Shown one piece after another: positions 38,501 through 51,841 of a stretch of DNA of 64,000 nt. The stretch is taken from contig NW_024881593.1 of NCBI RefSeq assembly GCF_019059575.1, forward strand, positions 992,001 to 1,056,000, given 5' to 3'. The DNA comes from Amphibalanus amphitrite. Taxonomy: Eukaryota > Arthropoda > Thecostraca > Balanomorpha > Balanidae. The stretch's first letter is position 1, and the number at the start of each line of letters is the position of its first letter. Under the pieces are notes generated by a model. That model had not been told where the DNA came from, ran no database searches, and saw only the letters and a program-made list of their open reading frames with translations. The position numbers and the translations under genes were made by a program.

Positions 38501-41500
38501 AATGCAGCTAATGTGACTGATATTGAAGGGCCAACTCAGGCCAGCAGAGCCAACCCCATCGGGCTAACCGTGGGTAGAACATGGACCAGGATGTGTAATA
38601 TCAGACTTGGACGGACGGTTTGGATTGCAGATTGTGTCGCCTCGGAGGAGGATGGGCCGGGTCAAGACTCGGAGGAGGATGGGCCTGAGAGCCTTGCCAA
38701 GGTTAAGGCCCGGCTGGGTCAGGTCGGACCGGTTCGGGTCGCGGTGACGGCCGGGCCGGGTCAGGTCAGCTCAGGTCGGCTGCCAGCTGCGGTGACTGGC
38801 GGCGGTGTCATGTCAGTCAGGACAGACGCTAACGGTGTCGGTGGCAGGCCAGATGGTGTGTGGGGCGGCTCAGAGGACGCCGGCGCCGGCCGCGGGCCCG
38901 TACCGCCGTCACCGAGCCGCCGCGCCGCCCGCGGCGCTCCGGCGACAGATGGGCTGCGCCGCCGCCGCCGCCGCCGCCGGGCTCCATAGTCACACACTCA
39001 GAACTCCACTGGGTCAGCGGGCACCTCCATAGAGGTGAATCAGCATATCTGGTCACAACGGGGCGGACACTGCTATACCAGATGCAAGGTGGTAGGGGTG
39101 CTCGATGGGAAGAGCCGCCGATAACGGTGTACGCGGAAATTCTCATGAATGAAGAAGTAGGTCAGCTTTTAGGTTCCGACGCACCCAATATGCAATGTAA
39201 ATAAAATGAACTGAATTTGTGGTATGAATGCTTTCCGAGATCTACTTTCATTCAAGTCCTAGCTCCCCAGCAAAGTGCGGCTTGCACTTTTCGATGGGCA
39301 GCTCGGCCGAGAGCCTTGCCAAGCACAATGCTTCCATGACTTGATGTCCTCTGCATCGATAGCAACCAAGCCACTTCAGCGTATTCTCATTCAAACATGC
39401 TTGAAGCCTATCTAAACGACTATGATATGCATCAGTCTTTGTCCCTATAGATAAATTACTAGGTGCACAACCGTTGGAGTCCCGTGTAGGTGAAGGACAA
39501 TTTGTGAATTGTGGCTTTCCGGTGCCATTCCCACACAAAGCCCCGAACGAGAAAACACTGCGAACTAATTAATCATCGGTCGCCGCCACCCTCTCCGGTG
39601 CTGTCGCCGACATCGCGCCGCTATTGTCTCTGTCGCGGAGGCGCTGCGCCAAGATCGTCTCGATCGCCACTGAACCGAGACTGCCTCCCCCGGCGAGTGA
39701 ACGGTTCGACACACCGCGAGATATGCCGCCCAAAATAGGGCAAACTCGGGCAGGAGTAGCCTCAGGGATGCGGAGGATCGAGTGATTTTCGTATTACCAA
39801 TGTTTACTGATGGACTGAACTGAAGCATTGTTATCAGTGAGCGACGATTGACTGGATAACACCAACGTTCAGTGCCCCTGGCGAACAAAGTGATGATACC
39901 TGCCATTTGATATCGGACAACAGTGAGAAGAGTTAATTGAATGTTGTTAAACATCAATATTCGCAGACTGACAACGTGTGATTGGCACTGACCTGTTAGT
40001 ATATGCAAAGCCTAACACCGGAAGCATTTCGTAGTACTCGTCTTCCAAAGGGAGCTGATTATAAATGCCGACTCTTTATTAATAGCATGGGCTTGATTCG
40101 TTGAATGCCCATTTCCCAACGGCAAGCGAACGATTAACTCATGGAACAGGTTAAGCCGTTATGCAGTTTATGCTCTTCCCTCCCTACGCTGAATTGATGA
40201 GAGGTCGGCAAGACCAGGCACGCCGTCACTATTTTTAGGCTAGCTAGAACTCGCGTGTAGGATTACCCATAATCATATCATTGGCAATGGCCACGAACGA
40301 AGGAACGATTCCACTAAAAATGCGTTTCAGTTTTCAGCGTTTCAAAAGATTAATGTGCAGATATAGGAGAGACATGTTTGCCGCTTGGATTCATCCTATG
40401 TTGATTCAAAAAGATTAAAGGTCTTGTCACGTTCACGATGCGTTTAGTACATTTGTTCAATGCATTTTCTATCATGCTAATGCATTTCAATGCATTTGTA
40501 ATGCATGTATCTCTTCATACCGCATGAAGTCACTGGAAATATGTAAATGTAGATACACATGGGCTGATGCATCAGTCAAGAAGTGCAGAGTGCACTATAA
40601 AGGCACTCCGACTCGACAAGAGGTGCTCGGCAGCCGACCGTACCAGCAGAGTAAAGCGGCAACTTCGACGGCCACGTTGAAACTCAACCGTTCTTTGCGT
40701 GCTGGCGAAATAGCAAATGGATAACAAATACGCTGACAGCAGAAGATATTATTTTTGTTATTTATCGGCTTATTGTGGTAACGTAAAGTAAACTTGAAGC
40801 CTCCATCTCCCCTTTACATGTGTGCTAGATTTCTGCAAACGAGAGAAGCTGACCCGAAAAACCAGAAACAGCCCCGTGAACATGATCGTTATGCAGCCAT
40901 ATATTTAAACTATTATATAATGATGGTTACCTGTAGCTAGCTTCCCCTGGGTTTATGACCGCCATTGGTCTTATCAAATTATGATCGCAGTTCATTATGA
41001 AAATGCACAGCTCATTAAATCGCCATAACTGCACCGTTCCATGGCGCGAAAGGGCACCCTGCGGTGAGACCAACGGCCAATTAAAGCAGGCAGCTGGTGA
41101 CTGATCACTGAAGCCGCCTCGCTTGTGACCTCCGTGGACATTATGAGAAATGATGCAGCAAGGAATGGCTGACAGGTAAGTATTGCAACAAGTCTGGCCA
41201 AGTTGTGACAGCACTACAGTGACAAAGTAAAGCATCCCAGCAGGACAGGAAGACACAGCAGACGACTGGAAATTTGTTTCGTTGGGTTAGGCTGCCGCCT
41301 TCATCGGTTAAGTTTGACAATTTTAGAGCCGGCGGATGAGAGGAAGAGAAAACATTGCACTGAGTCAACTGCACCGACTGGTAGGCGCAGCATTTGAGCC
41401 CATTCCCCTGGGATGGGAGGGTCCCGGTGGAATAGGCCGGCCACTGCTTAATCACTCAAACGATCACCTCGAGGAGAATGGCCCTTTCGGGTTCGCCCCT

Positions 41501-42424
41501 CACCGGTAGTCTGATGGGATTACCGTCATCCCGGACAGAGTGGTGAGAGCAAGGATGGAATTGCAGGCGGGCTGGTCCTGATAGAGGAAGGGTGGAATTA
41601 AAACAGCCCGCCAGATAGAATAAACTGCGTGTGTTGGACGGAGATGCGGCCGCCTCTGCACCCACCTGACTGGCTCCGGTAGCGCCGAGGTCACCGTGCA
41701 GCTCTGGTCCCTGACCTACGGCCACTGACACCCGTTCACCGTCCCACCGCGCGCCGGACTGTGCCACCGGGCCGTGCGGACCTCAGGAGCGCCGTGGCAG
41801 CAGTGTCGCCGGCCCCGCTCAGCCCGCCGGCTGGAGGAGCCCGTCCGCGGGCGCAGGTGGCGCCACCGCCGCGGTACCGGGCATCCTCGGCACGCAGGGG
41901 TCGGGCCGCGCTGACCCGTCGACACAGTTCAATTGAGCACGCGTGCGGTGAAGGGTTTCGACACGTTGTCCCGCGGGTCAAACGACAGATGGCCACTCGA
42001 CTCGGTAGGTAGGTTGTGGCTGTTGTCCCGGTCAGTGCTGTTGGGAGTGGGTCGGGTCGGGAACGGGACGGAAGGCCATACCAGTGCGTGTGGTGTTGTT
42101 TAGATCTAGCATAAAAGTGGGGATTTTCAAACGACCTCAGAACTCAATGAAATAGGAATTCATCGGAAACGATGTAATAATCTGCCACTGCTTTACCATC
42201 TGCGTTCACTTAAAACTGGTGTACGTTAGTTATAGGTAGGTACGATGGCAGCGGACTGGTTTCTATGTTGTCTACCGTCGCCAGTAGCCAGTTGTTCAAA
42301 AACGCTTAACTATCCAGCAAAGACAGATCAGCAAACATTTTAATGCAGTTACATCCGCGAGCACTGAACGATCAAACACACCCCAGTCCGCTGTCCGATC
42401 ATAGAATTCCGATCACCAACCACA
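35544..42424. other. Long intergenic-looking stretch, no supported gene
   Basis: 35.55-35.71 kb is a degenerate GGTTCAGTATTGG repeat. 35.76-35.82 kb has CGGTCCAT-type octamers. 38.86-38.99 kb is CCG-rich with Pro/Ala/Arg frames on both strands. 40438-40508 has about five AATGCATT-like octamers. 41277-41345 resembles the A-tailed retroposon-like repeat (GTTGGGTTAGG...AGAGCCGG) in minus orientation. 41.7-42.0 kb is a CpG-rich block. I found no frame with a recognisable protein. Confidence 0.35.
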
Positions 42425-42838
42425 TACAGGGTGTCCAGAAAAAACGGATACTATTATTTTTTGCTGTAATTCCGAAAATACACACCTTACCTTTTAAAAT
42501 GGCACATGCTTGTATTCGCCAAAATATGGCAAAACAGACAGCAGGTGCCACATGGCATGTAAACTCTTTGGTTAGTTGCGGCAGCTCCTCAAAGCAGATA
42601 CTAAATGTGAGCGGCCTTACGGCGGATCAGCTCCAGCACTAGCACAGTCTGCAGGTGACTGATGGTCATGTTGACCATCTCGGAGGGCAAGCAGACAACT
42701 TTCCAACGACGCATTACAGTGCTCATGAGTTTTGCCAAATCTTGCACTATAAGCACATGAATTTGGAACAAAATCGGCACGTGCGTTAATGAATGCGACT
42801 TAATTTCCGTAGTATCTTTTTTTTCTGGACACCCTGTA
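42425..42838. mobile_element. Mariner-like MITE with TA flanks
   Basis: Inverted ends ACAGGGTGTCCAGAAAAAA at both sides, then TACTA-like sequence, flanked by TA (42425-42426, 42837-42838). At about 410 bp it is non-autonomous. ACAGGGTGTCC ends with TA duplication are typical of mariner/Tc1 relatives. No transposase is seen. Confidence 0.85.
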
Positions 42839-43208
42839 CAATTGTACATGCTCTGACCATTTTTTGGCGACCATCAGAAGACAATTGGGGGCTAATGGAC
42901 GCTCATTGTGCCTCTGTCGATCCCCGGCCGTGCCGTTCTGTGACCATCTGGCGACCACAATATCCGACCGGCGAAATATCGGCTACTGACCGTTGTGTTA
43001 AACTGCGGGCTGTCACCGACCTCGGACGGAATAGCCATTAACTATAACGTGTTCGTCCCGTGGAGGGTGCAGTAAGTCGGGTCGCTGAGGAGATGTGAAT
43101 GGCCTTGTTTGAGTTCGAGGGCGGTAAGCGAGTGCCAAACGGCCTTACGAATCTTTCCATTTCCGGCGATACCCGGATGTAAAAGTTCACCTAAAGCTTT
43201 TCTGCATT

Positions 43209-43450
43209 AAAAATGGTATAATTGACCTTATGCTCATAATATCGGATAAATTAATTAAAAAAAGGTCCAATTATACCAATTATACCAAATGTAGACATGG
43301 CCGTTAGTTGAATATCAGGCATGAAATATAACAGATATATTGTTAACACTATGACCAGTTCCAAAACCAAAGTCAAAGTCCAAGTTCAAGTTCCCCAGTT
43401 CCCATCTCAATCATACCAATTATACCATAAGGTCAATTATGCCATTTTTA
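43209..43450. repeat. Imperfect inverted-repeat element, ~240 bp
   Basis: Arms AAAATGGTATAATTGACCTT (about 43210-43232) and its near-exact inverse (43426-43449) bracket sequence with two copies of an AATTATACCA pair. It is probably an old MITE; I see no clear target duplication. Confidence 0.6.
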
Positions 43451-43977
43451 TTGATTACCTACAATCATGCTCAAAGAAACGTTGTACCATATAAAACTTT
43501 TCTGCATTACTACATTTCGTATCAGCAATAGTATCTCTCACAAAGGACAGTTTCGATATGATAATTGACCGACGCGCAATGATCAAGTGAACTACGCGGT
43601 CGTCTCATTTGGTGAGATATTTAGTGAGTATAAGCTTGATGATGACCTTGACATTTTAACGTTATTGTTTGTTCTGCGATCAGTGTAAGGCCATGTGGAG
43701 TCGGGAATATCCAATAAAATCATGAAACCTTTTAATATTGGCAAACAAATTTAAGATTTTTCAATATAGCTAATGATTCGGTTAATGACAAATATGTGAT
43801 ACTACATGTATATTGTATAAGAAAAATGGTCTTACGGGATAAAAACTGAAAACTGCTCAGCGAAAAAATCATCAAGCGGCTTTCCTAATTAGGCTAGCTT
43901 GATAATTAAATTGTTTTACGATATTGTAGGGAAGTGCCCCTTAGGCGAGATAAAGGTACGCATTTAGCTGTGTTGAC

Positions 43978-45018
43978 TTAACCCTCGCCGGCCGAGGGGG
44001 GGGGGGCGGGTGCCGCCCCCCATAGGGTTTTTTTTCGCGATAGCTCCGAACACGCTGGCGATAGAGAGCTGAAACTTGGCATACCTGACCTTTGATCCAA
44101 GCCGCATCTTTTGACACCAACCGCATTTTTGGGTCAGGTCAGTTCACTGACCTATGACGTCATAAGTTAACCTCTGCACGGTCTTCAGATGTCGCAACTT
44201 CGCAACGCCCTCACTGCCAGAGGAGATGTCACAGGGAAATGAAACTTGCAGGATCTAGTATCCATTATGAGTCCCACAACTTGTATATCTCTGATTTTTC
44301 CTAAAGGTCATATGAGGTCAGGTCATTTTCGTGACCTCACCATTATAAGTCAATGGGGAAAAATGAAAACTGCTATTCTGGCGCCGGGAACGATCTCCAA
44401 CTATCTCAAGCACACAGAATCGTGATTTTATGCACTCCTTGCAAGGTTAGATGCGTCACTTTTGCAATGTTGACCTTGCGTGACGTCATTTATGACGTCA
44501 TCAAGGTCATATTAGTTTTTCGTCAATAACTCTTGATCAAATTGAGCTAGCGAGTCGGGAAAGCCACCAATAGACTCAGGAAGACCTGCCGAATCGAATG
44601 ATATGCGACATGACCTCTTTCGACCAACTTCGTGACCTGGGGGTGCTGATCTGACCTTGACCTGAGGTCAACACCCCAAGTTGACCTGACCCGGACAAAA
44701 AGTATATCATTCGACGCGCCTGAGCGAGACGAAAACGATGCTGCCAAAATCGGCGCTCTGCGGCCGTTTTTTGCGAAGTTATTCACCAAAAACTGAACCG
44801 TACCTTGGGGCACTTGACCTGATCTCAGAGGTCACCGGTTGACCTAGGACCTTAAAATCGGGTACCAATCTCTGCGTCTCGTAACGGTGCACACGCTCGT
44901 TTTTTCCGCGACGCGCTAGCTCCACCAGGGGCGAAACGGCGAGGGGGGGGGGGTCGTACCCGCCCCCCCCCCTCGGCCGGCGCGTATGTAGAAAACCAAT
45001 AGGTCCGGCGAGGGTTAA
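43978..45018 (-). mobile_element. TTAA/CCCTCGCC hairpin-ended element, full copy B
   Basis: Full length at 1041 bp, from TTAA (43978-43981) to TTAA (45015-45018), with CCCTCGCC and GGCGAGGG ends. Poly-G/poly-C hairpins sit at about 43997-44022 and 44942-44972. An extra ~30-bp segment at the right repeats the CCGGCG end. The body is the near-identical inverse of 1-986, with CRE octamers and many AGGTCA half-sites; the inverted pair near 44135-44155 has one change against copy A. The high similarity implies recent movement or gene conversion. Confidence 0.88.
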
Positions 45019-45467
45019 TGATTAAATTTGAAATTATAAATCAAGTAATATAAGGAATCTAGAACTTAGCTATTCCCATGACTCAATTCTGGTGGCAATG
45101 AATCCCGCTGTAGGCGCTGTAATGAAGTTTTTTTTTCAAACAAGTGTGTGACTGTAGGTAACGCGCGGTGCGTTCTCCTCCGACAGAGAAGAAAACAGCA
45201 CGAGTGGCATTGAGCCTGAGAATGTGCATTTATTCCTCCTAGTCGTTCCTCAAAGGGCCATTCTGCCACGGGTGATGCATATGCACCGCGGTTAACGAAG
45301 CGGTGCCTATACGGGTGAAATTAGCCCGTCGAATGGCCACTTTCTGCATAACAGCAGTAGTTTGTTGCAATGTATGTATGCATGCCTTTCGGTGCTTTTG
45401 ATCGTTCATTCCTGATATGACCAACGGCTATTTACCCACTGTTCATGAACGTCAGATTTGTCCAGTG
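45019..45467. other. Spacer, nothing recognised
   Basis: AT-rich sequence with short unrecognised frames. Confidence 0.35.
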
Positions 45468-45475
45468 CTTTGCGT

Positions 45476-45953
45476 TAGAGCACTTCACGGATAGGCTTTT
45501 TAGGATCCGGCCCGGCCCATATCCGGCAAGTCATATCCAGATCCGCCCATTATCCGCCTTTCTTTGAATATCAGAATCCGGCCCACCCATGGCCCGTATT
45601 GCAGCCAAACTTCCAAAAAATCCGTTTCACCAATAACTGGTTTCACCCAAAACTGGACTAACAAATTCAATCTAAGGGACCAGACAGCCATACAAGTCTT
45701 GTGACAAGTGAGTGTCATAAAATGATGCCTATTATTTTAATCAAACCTCCGCTGCCGCTTAGCACATTAGGTTAATTTTTAACTTCAATGTTGAATGTTA
45801 AAATTTTGATCCGTTTTGATCCGGGTTCAACCTTCAATTCCCAAATCCGGCCCGCCCATATCCGTTCTTTTTTAACAAATTTAGAATCCAATCCTATCCG
45901 GTCCGCGGATTTATCCGTGGATAACGGATTTATCCGGCCCATGAAGTGCTCTA
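45476..45953. mobile_element. hAT-type MITE with perfect 8-bp target duplication
   Basis: Ends TAGAGCACTTCA...TGAAGTGCTCTA, flanked on both sides by CTTTGCGT (45468-45475 and 45954-45961). The interior repeats GATCCGGCCC, GCCCATATCCGG and TTATCCG. It is 478 bp with no transposase. The perfect duplication suggests a fairly young insertion. Confidence 0.9.
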
Positions 45954-45961
45954 CTTTGCGT

Positions 45962-48557
45962 GTCGCATTGCGCTTAAGTGAAATTAAGCGCATATGCACA
46001 TCAGCTGTAGCGACTTGCGACATGGCACGGTTATCAAATATAGGGCAGCTGCACTAACGCGTTTGATCTCACGCTATCTCATTAGGGGTAAGACCGAATT
46101 CTCCATCACTAAGCACCAGACTGTCATAAGTGGACATGGAGCCTTGAACACACTAAAGATCGTTCGTCGGATGGACAAAAGGGCCATAGGCAGATTAAAG
46201 ACCGCTCGACAGCCGGACATAGGGCCTTGGGGCTTGGCAGACAGCATCGAGACGCGCAATGGAATAAGGGAACGTACCGGTTACGGTTCCCCGCCCACTG
46301 CTGCTGGTGTTACTTCGGGTCCGTTAGCTCCCATGGGGTGTAGTGCCTCGGCCATGCGATCACAGATGCTGTTCAGACAGATAGGTAATCGGCATGTGAA
46401 CAAAACTGACATTAAAATGTATCTGATTCATTAGGCTTTCAACAAGTGAAGAATTATGTGTGATATTCTTGTTAATCAGTTGAACTGGTTAGAATGACAC
46501 CGTTACTAAAAAGTCCACTTAGTTCCTTCAATATCAATCGTGCTTCCCTTTTTCAACGAGCGATTTTACGAATAACTGAAGCATTTACGAAGCTGGCACT
46601 TGACGGATCACAGCAACGCCGAATATCGTACTCAAAAGCTACAGATAATAAGCTGATTAGGTATCCACCCTTAAGAACATAAATTTTTTCCTGTAGATAG
46701 TCCGTATCATAGTTTATTTACCCGCATAGGCAATATCAAATTCAAGCCTAAGAGGTTTCATGTCGCGTCCCAATAGCTGATTAGGCACATTTTGACTAGT
46801 CAACTGCCAAGACCCAAGTCAACAGACACCCGCTTTCCGCCGTCTGTATGGAATAAAACGGTCGTCCCCACTCTCCATCGCCTGTCCGCAGTGCCGCGCC
46901 GACTTCTAAGAGCCGTGTCGGCAGGTCCGACCGTGGGCGGTGGCCACCTGGCACTCGTGACCCGTGAGTCTGACCCGAGCCGGTGCCGGGTGTCACTGAT
47001 GACCCAGCGCGGGACGCTGTGTCACCGCGCTGAGGTCACCAGCTGACCTGCATGGCGGCGACATAGTGGTAGCCCCATGGTGACCCAATAGTGACTCGGT
47101 AGTCAGTGGTGACCGATGGTGACCCACTGGCCACTGGTGACCCAGAGGTGACAAAAATTGACTTAATGAGTAATCGTTCACTCAAACATTCAAGCTAAAT
47201 TTATATTAAAAACTAAAAAAATCGTGACCTGACAGTGGCCTTGGATTGACTACTTTGGTAAACGGCAGAAGCCGGCCCCCGCCTGACCATACCTATTGGC
47301 GGGTGATTGACCGATTGATGACTCGACTACGACCAGAACATGGCATTTACCCAGCACGTCACGAAAGCACCATTTCTGGTTGGCCTAGTGCTTTTGTGAC
47401 ACATAGAAGCCACCGCCGGAGAGATGCCTTCATGGTGCGTCTTTTGCTAGCGAACAGTTATACCTACAACAGCAGGTGCATCGACGGACACCTCGCAAAC
47501 TCGTCAACCGGGCGCAGCTGCTCATCACGGGCTCCGTTACTGACTGGCTAAAGAGCTTATTTATCGAGCTTGTTCCATCGTGTGAATGCTGAATATCAAT
47601 CTCGAAGGATGACACCCGACCCAGTGGGTAACGGTTTACGTTTGACTGGCGACTGTTAGGTACACCGGCGCGGGGCCTTCTTCACTTCAGTCGCTGTAAG
47701 TTACTCAGTTGTGACGTATGCTTGTCCATATACGGAAGGCCTGGACTCTAAACACAGACCCGGGACCGCCATATGGATGACGACCCGGGAGAGACGTCGG
47801 GGTTCGGGCAGTGCACCGCACGTTGACCAGTCAGCCATATCCTGATATACTGGCCTTTTATGTTTTTAATCTTTACTAGCATAGGTAAATTACTTATTCG
47901 GCTATTTTTCAGAGTGTAAAGGGCCCAAAAACTTGTAGATGCCCTCATGTCTCGGTGAAAACCAGCGCCACCTTTTGCTGATTAACATAAGTTTGCTGGC
48001 TTGTATGATTTAGTGGTCGCTTTCCTCACAGTCACCTCGAATCGCATAAGCTGCGCTAATATGACAAAAGATGCGCAGCTAAAATTGATCGGCATTGGCA
48101 TATTTCTGTTGTTTATTGAATACATTACCTACCTACCATAGCTGGGATAATTGCTGTATTTTCGATTTATTGTATTTTAATGGCATTGGGTTTATTTGTG
48201 TCAGAACGGCATAGGGCTGGACACGTAGGTAATTTCTCAATTCATCTTGTTACCAATTACCATTATTTGTTTGATAGGTATTAAAATTCCGATCAAACAG
48301 GTATTCTTTTACTTTCAAGTCTGACTCAGAAACTTGGCAGTTGGCTTGATGTGATAATTAAGTAAAAAGTAGCACTTGAACATAGGCGCAACCTTCCTGC
48401 CATTGCAAGATGTGTAATCATAGGTTTCCCTTTAAAAGGTTCAGTATATGCCTCATTTTTTCCTTTGGTTTCATTTCCTAGCAATACAAAATTACAAAAT
48501 CGGTCAAAATATATCCACAACTCACAAGAAACAGTTCTCAATACTCAATAGTCAATT
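45962..48557. other. Intergenic-looking sequence, no supported gene
   Basis: Frames are short and unrecognised. 47040-47150 contains repeated TGGTGACC motifs. Otherwise it looks unique and AT-rich to the right. Confidence 0.35.
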
Positions 48558-48565
48558 ATCAATAC

Positions 48566-49529
48566 CAGGGCTGCAGAGTCAGAGTTGGAGTCAGAGTCAG
48601 AGTCAACAGTTCTGCGTGGAATCAGAGTCAGTCACCAAAAAAAATACTGACTCTGAATCCAGAGTCGAGTGGGAGTTAACGCTGCATGGCTCAACGTCAT
48701 GCACTGCACCTGTTTGATTGATGATACTGCGCTCAAAATTAGAAATTGTCAGAAAAGGCCATTTCGCTGTTTTGAAAGAACGTTTTCAGAGAACAAGAAA
48801 GAAGCAGAAGACGCTGAATTCCCCAGAACCTGCTTTTTGATTCTGCATGTTATTTTTAATGCATATTTGCAACGTAAAGCCTTGGAACACGCAAGGGATT
48901 GTTTCAGGCAAGATAAAACGTCTCCATTCATTATTAAAGGGACCCTCCCACCTTCAAAAAGTTAATGAATTGGCACGCAAGTGATGTTGCTCGGTTCAGA
49001 AAGAGCGAAAACGAATATCTACCAAATTTCATCGAAAAATATTCACCGGTTTTCAAGATATTAGACTTTTACTTTTGTTTACTTTTTGGGATCTCCGCTG
49101 TTCCTAGCGACTTTATTTGAAAATGCGGCATTTGTTGCGCGCAAAGCAGCATATACCACCACGTGCTACCAAACGTTTTAGTAAAAGATTTTAAAATCGT
49201 TAGATCTCCACTGACGTCACAAATTCTAAGGGGGCATACCAATGCACTAGCCCCTTAGAATCCGAAAACTGCAAGTTTGAAATTCCATATCTCCGAATTA
49301 AAGCATTTGTCGATGTTGTGAGTGCCCAAACCGGTATCTGCAGGCCATGGCCACCAATTTGGCTATCTCAACTCAAAACTAATGTTAAGGTGGGAGTGTC
49401 CCTTTAACTTCAATACCATGATATGGATTTTAATAGAACTGTCCAGAGTCAGAGTTGGAGTCAGAGTTGACTTTTCAAGCTGGAGCTGGACTCTGAGTCA
49501 CCCTAAAATCCATTGACTCCTCAGCCACG
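48566..49529. mobile_element. hAT-type element with CAGGGCTG-like ends, interrupted by a MITE
   Basis: The left end CAGGGCTGCAGAGTC faces an inverse-like right end (GACTCCTCAGCCACG). Subterminal AGAGTCAGAGTTGGAGTC repeats occur at both sides. The flanks ATCAATAC (48558-48565) and CTCAATAC (49530-49537) match at 7 of 8 bases, as expected for an old hAT duplication. A TTAA MITE sits inside at 48934-49407. No transposase was recognised. Confidence 0.75.
48934..49407. mobile_element. TTAA-flanked MITE with AGGGAC ends
   Basis: TTAA (48934-48937, 49404-49407) encloses ends AGGGACCCTCCCACCTT and its near-inverse, ending GGTGGGAGTGTCCCT. The right part shares TTGGCTATCTCAACTCAAA with 51178-51682, so the two are one family. 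It is 474 bp and nested in the hAT-type element. Confidence 0.85.
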
Positions 49530-50222
49530 CTCAATACAGTCAATGAATTGACACCAATTCCAAAACACACATAGCATCTGTGTTTATCTTTTTGATTTTC
49601 TTTTTTCCTGTTAAGATGAAGACAACTGAGACATAATTTTGTTTGTAAACTTCTTTGATACACTTAAGATTTAAGTTACACAGTAAACTACCGAGGCTGT
49701 TGGTGTGCTGGTTTCATAGGTGGGCACCGTTCCCCAAAATTGTAACTTCGTTACTCGTTCCTCCGTTCCCTCAAAACGTGACTTCCGTTACTCGTTCCTC
49801 CGTTCCTCTGTATATAATGTAACGTAAGTTCTTTTAGTCCGTTACTCCGTTACAGCAAAATAAAAAACGTTAAAATGTTGGGTATTTCAAACATTTTTGA
49901 GACCATTCTGACCCAACTAAACCTACCGAGAAAGCGGAATGCCCACCAAATCTACCAAGACAGTGGGCACTGATTGGACACTAAACCTTGGAACGTCTGG
50001 TGGTACTGATGCGCATCACTTGTCCCCGGCCAGATGCCGGTTGCACTTCACGAACACTAGACGTTCCAGGTTGGCATCTGAGAGCATAGGCGGCGGAACG
50101 GGGGGGGGGGGGGGGGCACCGGCGCACCGTGCCCCCTTTGATTTTGGCATTTTAACATTAGCCCTATGTGCGTTGCATGGAAAGAATGGGACAAAAAGTC
50201 GGCAGTGCCCCCCCCCTCTCCC

Positions 50223-51181
50223 TTAACCCTAGAACGCCTAGGGGGGGGGGGGGTTGTATCAACCCCCCCCCCCCTGAGGTTTTTTCGAAGTGCACGCTAA
50301 ACGGCTTGTCGTAGCGGGCTGAAATTTTCAATACCCTCTGGGGCAACCTTTTCGCATCTTTTGCCGAAAAAAAATTGATCGGGTCATGTCAGATCACGGA
50401 GTTATGACGTCATAAGAGGTACAGCCTCCGGCCGACAGTTACCAAACGTGTGCGCCGAATCCCTAGGTTTTCTGCCGGTGATACCCACATTGTTTGATGG
50501 ATCATGATGAAACTTCCCATGCATGTTGGGGCAAGCATTGGCTATCGTGTGGTGCAAGAAAATTGACCGGGTCAGGTCAGGTCACGGAGCTATGACGTCA
50601 CAAGAGGAACAGCGTCCGGTACTATTTTTGAAAAGCGCCCGAACCACTATTTTGCTAATTCTTGTCACCTCAATGGGAATATGCAGCAATATTAGCTTCT
50701 ATAGGGAGCAAATGGACCTCCCAAATCCAAAAATACAATCAGATTTCAAAAATTTAAATTTTGATTTTTCGAATTTCTGCCGCCGACTGTGACCTTGCCG
50801 ACTTCCGGCGCTCCCAACGCGCCATTTTTAGAGCTAGGGAAACGAAATACATACCAAACGATAGAGAATTGATCAAGGAACACGATAGTTAGTGAAGGTT
50901 TCAAGTCGATATCTCCCACCGTTTTGCCGCAATCGCCGCGGAAAGTCGAAAAAGTTTGATTTTTTCGGAAAATTTGACCTTTGACCGGTCATAAGTAGGT
51001 CAAATGTTGACCTAGGACCAAAAAATATACCACCAATCGCGAGATCTCGTTGAGAGCAATCCGTTGGTTTTTCCGCTAAGCTCTACGACCTTCCGTTTCG
51101 AAACGCCAGGGGGGGTCGTAACAACCCCCCCCCCCCTGGTCGTTCGTGTTATGAGAAATGGCCTGGTCGTGCGAGGGTTAA
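50223..51181 (-). mobile_element. TTAA/CCCTCGCC hairpin-ended element, second subfamily, inverted copy
   Basis: TTAA (50223-50226) and GCGAGGG-TTAA (51178-51181) enclose the inverse of 3240-4187. The left end reads CCCTAGAACGCC, a variant terminus. Poly-G/poly-C hairpins lie at about 50240-50273 and 51110-51136. CRE and AGGTCA motifs are kept. It is nested in the hAT element and shares its right TTAA with the next MITE. Confidence 0.85.
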
Positions 51182-51682
51182 AGGGACTATCCCACCTTCT
51201 AAAATGTTGTTAAAACCAGTTAAATTGTGCCCGACTTTATAGATTGGATGACCAGGAACACGGTTCTGGCATTTATTTTTCATTAAACATCTTAGGCTTC
51301 CCATATTCCAAACACAAACTTTCAAATATGTGACGTCACAGCCCAAAATTACCTCCTTCCCCAGGCCACATTACTGTCATAAAGCTGATTCTTTTTACTC
51401 TGTAGGCACCACAACAAAGTTCAGACCAAGTTTTAAGCGATTTTTCAACGAACAAACCCATTTAAATCAGAATGACTAAACGAGGTGACGTCTCACTAAC
51501 GGTCGCTCCATGTTGAAGATAGGGCCTTGTACAAGGCCCATTTTCAAATGAAGGGAACGAATTTCTTCAACACCAGGAGGCCGCGGGGGTTGCAACCTAG
51601 ATAGATAGTGGTTTCTGAACCTCGCCGCAAACTTGGCTATCTCAACTCAAACCCCATGTTAAATGTGGGATAGTCCCTTTAA
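51178..51682. mobile_element. TTAA-flanked MITE with AGGGACTATCCCAC ends
   Basis: Exact terminal inverts AGGGACTATCCCAC next to TTAA (51178-51181, 51679-51682). It belongs to the same family as 48934-49407 and abuts the hairpin-ended element through a single shared TTAA. Confidence 0.85.
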
Positions 51683-51688
51683 TTGAAG

Positions 51689-51841
51689 ATGTTCCGCTGC
51701 CACTTTCTGAGAGGGTAGCCCTTTTTGCACGTAGCACATCTTTTCCCATTGAGAACATGCGCTCTACTGAGGCGCTTGAAGGGACGCCCGTGTTGAACTT
51801 TGCGAACACATACTGCAACGCCGGCTCATTGCGGAAGGCCA
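51689..51841 (-). pseudogene. hAT transposase C-terminal fragment
   Basis: Minus-strand translation gives FRNEPALQYVFAKFNTGVP, then SSASVERMFSMGKDVL, then RAKRATLSE. This matches the hAT C-terminal dimerisation motif (small residues, VER.FS.., then KR..L). Only this end was recognised; most of the transposase is missing or unreadable, so the element is unlikely to be autonomous. Confidence 0.8.

Noticed and set aside
38513-39204. Possible gene with Pro/Arg-rich product
   Set aside because: Frames on both strands follow a CCG simple repeat; no recognisable domain.
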